Shown here: piece after piece, positions 7,872 to 18,898 of the stretch
Position numbering within the stretch: position 1 is the stretch's first letter
Layout: each line of letters opens with the position of its first letter
NCBI GenBank assembly: GCA_937902925.1
Contig: CALFNN010000103.1
Coordinates: 1-64,000, forward strand
Length of the DNA stretch: 64,000 nt
Source: an uncultured Opitutaceae bacterium
GTDB taxonomy: Bacteria > Verrucomicrobiota > Verrucomicrobiia > Opitutales > Opitutaceae
Reading direction: 5' to 3'
Program-made: the position numbers and the translations under genes
Notes under the pieces: model-generated
Told to the model about the DNA's origin: nothing
Seen by the model: the letters and a program-made list of their open reading frames with translations, nothing else
The model's database searches: none

Positions 7872-8591
7872 GTGAGATCGGCAGTTTGTGCATCTAACGC
7901 AGGGCGAAAAGGTCTTCTGCGATTCAAAAGAAAAGGAAATGTGAAGCCCGATGGACTGAGCCTCGATGAGTTTCTCCGTTATGGCTTTTGCGGAATGTCG
8001 CTTTTGGCGTCGGCGCACTTTGCCCAAAACTCATCTCCAGCATTTCTACTGGTGTTAAGTTCCGCCGAACGTGTCGCCGTTATTACGGCCTTAGCGTTTG
8101 CATGTGGAGCGATGTTTTACTCGGCCTATCGCGCGTGCATCTATCCCGTGCTGGGGCGTGCGGCGCTGTTTTGGGTTATAGGAAGAAAAGAGCCGAAAAT
8201 CATCTGGCGCTTTCGCCACGTATTACCAACACAGGTGCCCCGAACAGAGCTGGCCCGTGATCGGTTTCGCTGGCTTTTGCGTGACGAGGCGCCGAAGGGC
8301 GTTCCTCGTTTGTTTGAATGGGGTTCGCAAATCCATCTCCTCTACACTCTCGCATTCTCACTCTATTTGGGCTCTGCCTGTGGAGTTACCATCTTATCGA
8401 GCCGCCCGTCGTGGGACTGGCTGTCCCCGGCCTTTTGGTTCCAGCATAGCGATTACCGGTTGGTGATTATCGTTTGTGGGCTCTTTTTCTCGGGCCTCTT
8501 TTCGGATATCAGGAAGAGACGGATCGAAGAATATTTTTTTGAAAGACGGTGCAAGCTAGGATTAACGCTAAAGTATGGCATCGATGAGTAA
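7872..8591 (+). CDS. Membrane protein of unknown function, element cargo
   Basis: A 239-aa protein starting with GTG at 7872, with GCGAGGT (7861-7867) as ribosome-binding site. Membrane segments are likely at about 66-86, 156-176 and 196-211. A charged cytoplasmic-type stretch (105-150, rich in Arg) and a basic C-terminal tail (DIRKRRIEEYFFERRCK) flank them. No known family is recognised. It is the only cargo gene of the small integrative element, so it may provide host benefit or element maintenance, but nothing in the sequence shows which. Confidence 0.7.
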   Translation: MRSAVCASNAGRKGLLRFKRKGNVKPDGLSLDEFLRYGFCGMSLLASAHFAQNSSPAFLLVLSSAERVAVITALAFACGAMFYSAYRACIYPVLGRAALFWVIGRKEPKIIWRFRHVLPTQVPRTELARDRFRWLLRDEAPKGVPRLFEWGSQIHLLYTLAFSLYLGSACGVTILSSRPSWDWLSPAFWFQHSDYRLVIIVCGLFFSGLFSDIRKRRIEEYFFERRCKLGLTLKYGIDE

Positions 8592-8641
8592 CTCGCAGTC
8601 TCGGTGCCGTCGTGCCGTGGCAATGTATGCCGAAGCGATGC

Positions 8642-8677
8642 GGCACTCATTTGGGCACTCAAACGGGCACTCAAACG
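8642..8677 (+). repeat. Right arm-type repeats (three 12-bp units)
   Basis: Three perfectly abutting 12-bp units: GGCACTCATTTG (8642-8653), GGCACTCAAACG (8654-8665) and GGCACTCAAACG (8666-8677). They match the two units at 5983-6006 in sequence and orientation and lie about 130 bp inside attR. This supports their reading as arm-type recombinase sites. Confidence 0.65.
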
Positions 8678-8809
8678 GGGGTCGCGGGGGGGCCAAGCGA
8701 GTCGCACGCAGGCGCGACCGAGTGCGACAGAATAATCTTGCAAGTCCCGCTGCGTATCGCAATTAGTCGCACACTGACGCAGTGAGTCATCGTTCTGCGT
8801 CGGGGGTTA

Positions 8810-8888
<79 letters not shown>

Positions 8889-9170
8889 AACAAGGAACGG
8901 TGAACAAGCCCCATGCGGCGGTCGTAAGCAAGCGTTTTTCCGCTCCCGGCAAAGCGCTTCAATTCCGCGGCGGATCGAGGATTCGCCTTCACTCGATTTC
9001 CGTTTTTTTGAGTTCAATTGGGTCTCTGCTCCAGTTGCCGCTCGCAGATGTGTCGAGTGGCGGCGGTCGTCCCCCGTCGATTTTGCTACACGTGGATAAA
9101 TTTCTCCGCTACGTTTTCCGGAGTCTTTCGTCCTGCGGAATGATTTCCCGCTTCTCCCGCCTAAACTCCT

Positions 9171-10718
9171 ATGCAAATACCCCTCCGTTCGCAGTTCGCC
9201 GTCGCATTGATTATCGCGGCCGGCTTCACTTCCGCCGCCTCGGCGACCACCTATGACGTTCGCGCCTTCGGAGCGAAAGGCGATGGCACCACCAAGGACA
9301 CCGCCGCCTTCCAGAAGGCGCTCGACACCTGTGCCGTCAATGGCGGCGGCGACGTCCTCGTGCCCGCCGGCAAATATCTCATCGGCAGCATCCAGATCGG
9401 CAACCGCACGATCCTCCGGCTCGAGAAGGACAGCATCCTCGCCGGCAGTTCCGATATCGCCGATTATCCGCTGACCGACATCCGCTGGGAAGGCCGCTGG
9501 CAGCCGGGGCACCGCGGTCTGATCTACGCGACCGCCGTCGACCATATCGGCATCGTCGGTCCGGGCCGCATCGAGGGAAGCGTCGGGCCGCCGCCCCCGC
9601 CCGAGGCTGCAACCGCCGCCGCTCCCGCACCGGCGCCCGCTCCGGGTGGTGCGGCTGCTCCCGGTCGTGCTGGCGGTCCGGGTCGCGGATTTGGCGGCCG
9701 TGGCCGAAGCGGCTGGGGCACCAACGGCCCCGATGGCACGCGCAACCCGGTCGTGATCGAGCCCATCTCGTGCAACGACGTCCGCTGGGACGGTTTCACC
9801 CTGACGCAAGGCGGCAACTGGGCGACGCATCCCACCTATTGCACCAACCTCGTGGTCACCAACGTGAGCATCACCGGCAACCGCGATGGCATCGACGTTG
9901 ACTCCTGCAGTGGCGTGCGCATCGACGGCTGCACCATCAGCACGGGTGACGACAGCATCAGCCTGAAGTCCGGTCGCGGCATGGACGGCGCCCGGCTCGG
10001 CCGCTGGTGCGAGGACATCCTGATCACCAACTGCACGCTTTCCGACCGCACGTTCGCGTGCGTCGGCATTGGCAGCGAGACCTCCGGCGGAGTCCGCAAC
10101 GTCCGGATCGAGCACTGCAAGTGCACCACGGGCCGGGAGGCGATCTACATCAAGACCCGGATCGGTCGCGCCGGCGGCAACGAAAACATCTCGGGCGACG
10201 ACCTCGACGTCACGGGTCCGACGTTCCTGCGCCTCAACCTGACTCAGGGCGGCAACAACAGCACGGCGGACGACCCCGTCGAGGGCCTCGTCGGCTATCC
10301 CTATGCGCGGGACATCAGTTTCTCCAATATTCGCGTGAACGTCCAGACGCTGGTTCAGGGCATCGAGGTCTCGGCGAAAAAACCGATGAGCGGTCTCACG
10401 CTCACGAACATCACGGGCACCTGCACCAAGGGCATCAGTCTTGCCAACATGTCGGGCGTCGCGTTGAAAGACATCAATGTCACGCTCCGGCCGGCGAAGG
10501 AAAATGAGCCGACCGGTCCGCTGCTCGGCATCGTCAACGTCACGGGCACGGGACTCGAGGGAGCGGTGACCATTCCGGCCCCCGTCGACCCGGCGCCGGG
10601 CAACGCTCCCGGCGGTTTTCGCGGTGGTGCGCGCGGTGGTCCCGGTGGACGCGGCGGTCGCGGTGGAGCCCCGGGGGTGGCACCGGCCGCCGAACCGGTC
10701 CCGGCGCCCAAGCAATAG
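9171..10718 (+). CDS. Secreted GH28 family glycoside hydrolase (polygalacturonase-like)
   Basis: A 515-aa protein with a signal peptide (about 1-26, cleavage after ASA) and a right-handed parallel beta-helix of the pectin-degrading GH28 family. It opens with the typical YDVRAFGAKGDGTTKDTAAF. Active-site regions seen are NRDGID (237-242), GDD (259-261), CVGIGSE (297-303) and AIYIKT (324-329). The classical GHG and RIK motifs are altered to CVG and YIK, so catalytic activity or specificity may differ. An Ala/Pro/Gly-rich insertion (about 138-185) and a Gly/Arg-rich tail (after 480) are low-complexity additions. It lies alone and is followed by a strong terminator. Confidence 0.85.
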   Translation: MQIPLRSQFAVALIIAAGFTSAASATTYDVRAFGAKGDGTTKDTAAFQKALDTCAVNGGGDVLVPAGKYLIGSIQIGNRTILRLEKDSILAGSSDIADYPLTDIRWEGRWQPGHRGLIYATAVDHIGIVGPGRIEGSVGPPPPPEAATAAAPAPAPAPGGAAAPGRAGGPGRGFGGRGRSGWGTNGPDGTRNPVVIEPISCNDVRWDGFTLTQGGNWATHPTYCTNLVVTNVSITGNRDGIDVDSCSGVRIDGCTISTGDDSISLKSGRGMDGARLGRWCEDILITNCTLSDRTFACVGIGSETSGGVRNVRIEHCKCTTGREAIYIKTRIGRAGGNENISGDDLDVTGPTFLRLNLTQGGNNSTADDPVEGLVGYPYARDISFSNIRVNVQTLVQGIEVSAKKPMSGLTLTNITGTCTKGISLANMSGVALKDINVTLRPAKENEPTGPLLGIVNVTGTGLEGAVTIPAPVDPAPGNAPGGFRGGARGGPGGRGGRGGAPGVAPAAEPVPAPKQ

Positions 10719-10740
10719 ATTCGCGCAAGATTTGATCGAA

Positions 10741-10776
10741 AGGCGCCCGGCGGTTTCTGCCGGGCGCCTTTCTCTT
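10741..10776 (+). terminator. Rho-independent terminator of the GH28 gene
   Basis: An 11-bp G+C-rich stem (AGGCGCCCGGC, 10741-10751, with GCCGGGCGCCT, 10759-10769) and a 7-base loop, followed by TTCTCTTTT. It lies 23 bp after the GH28 stop codon. Confidence 0.85.
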
Positions 10777-10800
10777 TTGATTCGTGGAAGGTTTCTGGCT

Positions 10801-10868
10801 GTAGGGCGGGATCGCCGAATCCCGCCGTCCGCGACTCCTGACGGCGGGGTTCGGCGACCCCGCCCTAC
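10801..10868. repeat. REP-like palindromic element 1
   Basis: A long imperfect hairpin bounded by GTAGGGCGGG (10801-10810) and CCCGCCCTAC (10859-10868), with each arm itself partly palindromic (GGCGGGATCGCCGAATCCCGCC type). It closely resembles the GTAG-headed extragenic palindromes scattered by RAYT transposases in many genomes. No transposase is in this window. Confidence 0.65.
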
Positions 10869-10893
10869 AAAATCCGCAATGGTTTGCCCGGAT

Positions 10894-10940
10894 GTAGGTC
10901 GGGCTTCACGCCCGACCCGTCCGGGGCAAGCCCCGAGCTA
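10894..10940. repeat. REP-like palindromic element 2
   Basis: Bounded by GTAG (10894-10897) and CTAC near 10935, with two internal hairpins: GGTCGGGC/GCCCGACC around TTCAC, and CGGGGC/GCCCCG around AA. Same GTAG...CTAC layout as element 1, 26 bp away. Confidence 0.6.
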
Positions 10941-11052
10941 CAAAAACACGCCCAATTGACCGACAACCGAAAATCCAGATACCACGGGCGATTGGTAGAG
11001 ACATGGTCGCTCTGATTTTACCTGCGCCTGGTCTCCGCCAGCCGATTTCGGG

Positions 11053-11514
11053 TTGCCGGAGGGATGGGCGCACGGTCACTTCGTCGGCGTGACCGACGAC
11101 CTTTCGCCATCGCCCGCGCGCCGCAGCTGGATCTGGCCGGCAGCGGTGGCGGTTATGATTTTCGCTGCATCGAACCGGTCGCAGGTAGCTGCGCCGGCGG
11201 TGCCGGATTTCGACAAATTCGCGCATTTCGGGGTCTACGGTCTGCTCGCCACGCTCCTATGCCGGCTCGGCCGCGGCTGGCGGGCGGCGGGCTGGGCGTT
11301 GCTCGCGGCCTCGATTTATGGCGCGTCGGACGAGTGGCATCAGAGTTTTGTGCCCGGACGATCGGTCGAGGTGGCGGACTGGGCGGCCGACACCGGTGGG
11401 GCGGCGCTGGCGGTCACGCTTTATGCGGGATCCACGGTCTACCGGCGGCTGCTGGAGGCGCGTCTGTTGCGGAGCCAACGGCGATCCACCGAGGCGCGCG
11501 ATTGCGCCGGTTGA
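11053..11514 (+). CDS. VanZ-like membrane protein
   Basis: About 153 aa with three to four membrane helices. The VanZ-family pattern is clear: a helix ending in SNRSQ, DKFAHFGVYGLLA (conserved Asp-Lys and His), and YGASDEWHQSFVPGRSVEVADWAADTGG, the family signature with DE.HQ and D..AD..G. VanZ homologues confer low-level teicoplanin resistance in enterococci, but most such proteins have no known role. The start is uncertain: TTG at 11053 or GTG at 11089; neither has a strong ribosome-binding site. It is separated from the next gene by 80 bp. Confidence 0.75.
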   Translation: MPEGWAHGHFVGVTDDLSPSPARRSWIWPAAVAVMIFAASNRSQVAAPAVPDFDKFAHFGVYGLLATLLCRLGRGWRAAGWALLAASIYGASDEWHQSFVPGRSVEVADWAADTGGAALAVTLYAGSTVYRRLLEARLLRSQRRSTEARDCAG

Positions 11515-11595
11515 TCCGCTCGGTAGCGGGCAACCCGCAATTCGCGTCACGATGGTCAGCGAAAGATTGATGCCGGCGGGAATTCGGTTAACCGC

Positions 11596-15889
<4,294 letters not shown>

Positions 15890-15893
15890 TCCG

Positions 15894-16142
15894 ATGAGAA
15901 TCTCCCGGTCCTGGCTCGTGGCCGCTTCGGCAGTGCTGTGGTCCACGGCCGGGGCGGTCGAGCGGCTCCCGATCGAGGATTTTGCGCGGGCGCGCGATGT
16001 CACGCGCGCCCGGCTTTCGCCTGACGGAAAACATCTCGCCTATGTGGCCGAGGTGAACGGCCGGACGAATCTGCATGTGGCCGAGCCGGCCCCGAACGTA
16101 GTCGTGCGACTCGACTCAAGAAGCAAATGGGGCCGGGCGTGA
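15894..16142 (+). pseudogene. Truncated N-terminus of an S9-family peptidase
   Basis: An 82-codon frame beginning 4 bp after ligA. It encodes a signal peptide (to about residue 21) and then LPIEDFARARDVTRARLSPD and GKHLAYVAEVNGRTNLHV, the first propeller blade typical of prolyl-oligopeptidase-like S9 peptidases of more than 600 aa. After residue 70 the similarity stops and the frame ends in unrelated sequence before a convergent gene. It is read as a remnant left by a deletion. It might still be translated. Confidence 0.65.
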
Positions 16143-16210
16143 AATGATTCCCGGCCGGGCGGGTCCGCCGCGCGTCGGGGGGAATTGGCGAGGAGAAGTT
16201 CCGCCTGCGC

Positions 16211-16711
16211 TCAACGGCTCGTGACGAAGTAGTAGACGCCGCGGCGACGACGGTTGTCGACCTCCGCATCGATATCCACCTCGCGGCCGTAAAGCATCAG
16301 CCGGTGGCGCGACGTGAGGTGGGAAACGAGGACGGCGACCGGGACGAGCGTCTGGCAGACGAGAAATACCGCGTAGCCGCGGGCGTGCAGCGTGAGTCCG
16401 CTGAAGGCGAAATTGATGTCGGCGTCGTCGGGCACCGCGCGCGCCCAGCGCAGCCCGGCGAAGCAGTGCAGGAGCGAAAACCCGGTGAGCGACGCGATGA
16501 CGAGGAAGCCCGTCAATCCGGCAAAGCGGTGGCGGCGATAGAGGAGAAAGATCGTGAGGCCGGTCCCAAACAGCCAAGTCTGCTGCAACCAAGCCGGCTG
16601 CGGAAAAAATCCGGCGCGCGCAAAGTTGACCAGCTGCCAGACGAACAGAAGAAACCAACCCCGCAGGAGGGTCTCCCGGTCCACGCCGCCCAGTCTGGAA
16701 CGAATCGTCAT
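16211..16711 (-). CDS. Four-helix membrane protein of unknown function
   Basis: A 166-aa integral membrane protein with hydrophobic segments at about 18-36, 44-62, 68-90 and 105-130, and a basic C-terminal tail (RHRLMLYGREVDIDAEVDNRRRR). No recognised motif. The ATG at 16711 was chosen; a longer form would begin at 16732. It is convergent with the ligA region and divergent from the porin gene, with about 145 bp between its start and the porin start. The family is not recognised. Confidence 0.65.
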   Translation of the reverse strand: MTIRSRLGGVDRETLLRGWFLLFVWQLVNFARAGFFPQPAWLQQTWLFGTGLTIFLLYRRHRFAGLTGFLVIASLTGFSLLHCFAGLRWARAVPDDADINFAFSGLTLHARGYAVFLVCQTLVPVAVLVSHLTSRHRLMLYGREVDIDAEVDNRRRRGVYYFVTSR

Positions 16712-16855
16712 GGTCGTCTGTGGCGGTGACACGAGACCCCGCGTGCGGCTGGCGCAAGCTGTTTGGCTTGAGGAAAAATCCCCGGGGAGTCCGGCATGCT
16801 AGGCGCGTGGCGCTTGCCAGTTATCGGGACGTCGATAACACTTTCGCACCTACCC

Positions 16856-18196
16856 ATGCTCCGGCGGATTTTCACCCGGTCTGTGTTGTCATGCGTCGTC
16901 TTCACGCTCGCGGGCGGCGCCCTGCCCGCGCAGGAACCGGCCGGCGAGCCGGCGCCATGGCGCGACCTGGCCGAGCAGAACCGGCGGCTGCAGGAACAGG
17001 TGAAGGAGCAGCAGCGGCAGATCGAGGCGCTCGCGGCGAAACTCACGGAGGTGCAGCAGGCGGGGGAACGGCACGAGCGCCAGTTGCAGGAGCTGCGCGA
17101 AGGCGCGGCGGGTCCGGCGCCGGCAACGGCGGGCAATCGCGAGCAGGAAATCCGCCTCTCGGGCGAGGCGGGCCTCGCGTTTTTCAACACGGGCGCGGCC
17201 GGGCAGTTTCCGAAGGCGGAGTTTCGCGTCGACGACGCCAGGGTTTTCGTGGAGGCGCCCGTGGTGAAGGACGTCTATTTCTTCGGCGGCCTCGACCTGC
17301 AGACGCGCGAGGCGAACGACGAGAATCTCCACTTCGGCGAACTCTATGCGGACTTCGAGAATGTGTCGGGCCGGCTGGGCGGCCCGGACCGGGTGCTGAA
17401 CGTGCGGGCGGGACGATTCAACATCCCGTTTGGCGAGGAGTATCTCGTGCGCAACGTGCTCGATAATCCGCTGATTTCGCACTCGCTGTCCGACGTGTGG
17501 GGCATGGACAACGGCGTCGAGGTCTACGGCGGGTCCGGGCAATTCCAATATGTCCTGGCGGTGCAAAATGGCGGGGACAATCCGCTGCACGATTACAACG
17601 CCGACAAGTCCCTCACGACACGAGCGGGCTGGGAAGCCGCCGCCTGGCTGCACCTCAGCGCCAGCGCGATGCGGACGGGCGAGCTCAACGTCACGGGCGA
17701 CGCCTTGTCGGAGGTTTGGTTCGCCGACGCGTTTTTCCGGGCGCTCGGCCCGGCGAAGAGCACGACCTCCTTCTGGGCGGATCTTTACGAGGGCGATGCG
17801 ACAGCGCGCTGGAAGGATGGCCAGTTGCGGGCCGCGCTCGGGAGCGTGCGCTTCGACGACAACGACACGGCGACGGACAATTCGCGGCGGCTCCGCTACG
17901 GTTATGTCGAGGTGATGCAAAAGATCGCGGGCCGGCTCCGCGGAGCGGCGCGTTACAGCGAAATCCAAGCGGGTGGCGGGGGCTATCCACTGGCCGGCTG
18001 GGGGAATCTCGGGCGGTATTTTTTCTCGCCCGCGCTGACGGAACGCCTCCGGCGCCTGAGCCTGGGCTTCGGCTACCAGTTTGGCCCGCCGCTCGTGCTG
18101 AAGCTCGAATACACCGCCGAATGGGGCCGCCAAACCAATGGAGCGAGGCGTGACCAGGAGGATTTCCTCGGCACGGAAGTCGGCCTGAAATTCTAG
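16856..18196 (+). CDS. Outer-membrane porin, phosphate-selective (OprO/OprP) type
   Basis: A 446-aa protein with a signal peptide (about 1-25), a periplasmic coiled coil (about 30-80, RDLAEQNRRLQEQVKEQQRQ and following) and a C-terminal beta barrel ending in LGTEVGLKF, with the terminal Phe expected for BAM-dependent insertion. Family features include ARVFVEAPVVKDVYFFGGLD, RAGRFNIPFGEEYL and DNGVEVYG. The likely role is diffusion of small anions or other solutes; phosphate specificity cannot be assumed. It is the first gene of a compact operon with a cupredoxin-like protein (7-bp gap) and a hybrid sensor kinase. Confidence 0.85.
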   Translation: MLRRIFTRSVLSCVVFTLAGGALPAQEPAGEPAPWRDLAEQNRRLQEQVKEQQRQIEALAAKLTEVQQAGERHERQLQELREGAAGPAPATAGNREQEIRLSGEAGLAFFNTGAAGQFPKAEFRVDDARVFVEAPVVKDVYFFGGLDLQTREANDENLHFGELYADFENVSGRLGGPDRVLNVRAGRFNIPFGEEYLVRNVLDNPLISHSLSDVWGMDNGVEVYGGSGQFQYVLAVQNGGDNPLHDYNADKSLTTRAGWEAAAWLHLSASAMRTGELNVTGDALSEVWFADAFFRALGPAKSTTSFWADLYEGDATARWKDGQLRAALGSVRFDDNDTATDNSRRLRYGYVEVMQKIAGRLRGAARYSEIQAGGGGYPLAGWGNLGRYFFSPALTERLRRLSLGFGYQFGPPLVLKLEYTAEWGRQTNGARRDQEDFLGTEVGLKF

Positions 18197-18203
18197 GCAA
18201 ATC

Positions 18204-18896
18204 ATGCGCTGCAACCATCGGGATGTGAAACGATTTTTATTCGGCGCCGTGCTGGCGCTGCTGTCCGTGGCCGGGAGCCGGGCGGGATCGATCTCGGGCA
18301 CGGTCTCGGCCCAGGGGCCGACGACGCCGGCCGAGACCGGCGGCGGGGGCGCCTACACGAGCCGGCGCTACAAGTTCGTCGAAAAGATCGATTACGAGGC
18401 GCTGACCGATTTCGTGATCAACGTCGAGGGACTCGTCGCGCCGCCGGCCGGGCCGGCGCCGAGGATCATCGTGCAGAAGGACGCGACCTTCGAGCCCCAT
18501 GTGCTGCCGATCGTCGTAGGGACGACGGTGCGCTGGCCGAATGAGGACGACATTTTCCACAATGTGTTTTCGATGACGGAAACGCAGGACTTCAATCTCG
18601 GTTTCTACAAGAAGGAGAAAGTGCCCGAGGTGCTGTTCGACAAGCTGGGCCGGGTCGACGTGTTCTGTGCGATCCACACCAACATGCACTGCATCATCCT
18701 GGTGCTGCCGAATCCCTACTTTGCGGTGGCGGACTCCCGCCGGCATTTCGTCATCAAGGATGTGCCCGCGGGCACCTACCGGCTGCGCGCGTGGCAGGAA
18801 CGGCTGCCGCCGCAGGTGCGGGAAATCACGGTCAAGGCGGACGGCGACTCCCATGTGGATTTCGTCCTGGGGGTTGCCGAGTTGCCGAAGCTCTGA
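18204..18896 (+). CDS. Periplasmic cupredoxin-like protein
   Basis: A 230-aa protein with a signal peptide (about 1-27). A plastocyanin/methylamine-utilisation-like fold covers about 65-170, followed by a carboxypeptidase-regulatory-like beta sandwich (FVIKDVPAGTYRLRAWQERL). Type-1 copper ligands are visible: His119 (DDIFHNVFS) and Cys155-x2-His158-x2-Met161 (FCAIHTNM). It should bind copper in the periplasm for electron transfer or copper sensing. It sits between a porin and a hybrid histidine kinase that starts 2 bp after its stop, so a sensory or transport partnership is inferred. Confidence 0.8.
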   Translation: MRCNHRDVKRFLFGAVLALLSVAGSRAGSISGTVSAQGPTTPAETGGGGAYTSRRYKFVEKIDYEALTDFVINVEGLVAPPAGPAPRIIVQKDATFEPHVLPIVVGTTVRWPNEDDIFHNVFSMTETQDFNLGFYKKEKVPEVLFDKLGRVDVFCAIHTNMHCIILVLPNPYFAVADSRRHFVIKDVPAGTYRLRAWQERLPPQVREITVKADGDSHVDFVLGVAELPKL

Positions 18897-18898
18897 CC

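Noticed and set aside
8642-8677. CRISPR-like tandem repeats
   Set aside because: The 12-bp units abut with no spacers and no cas genes are present. Arm-type recombinase sites explain them better.
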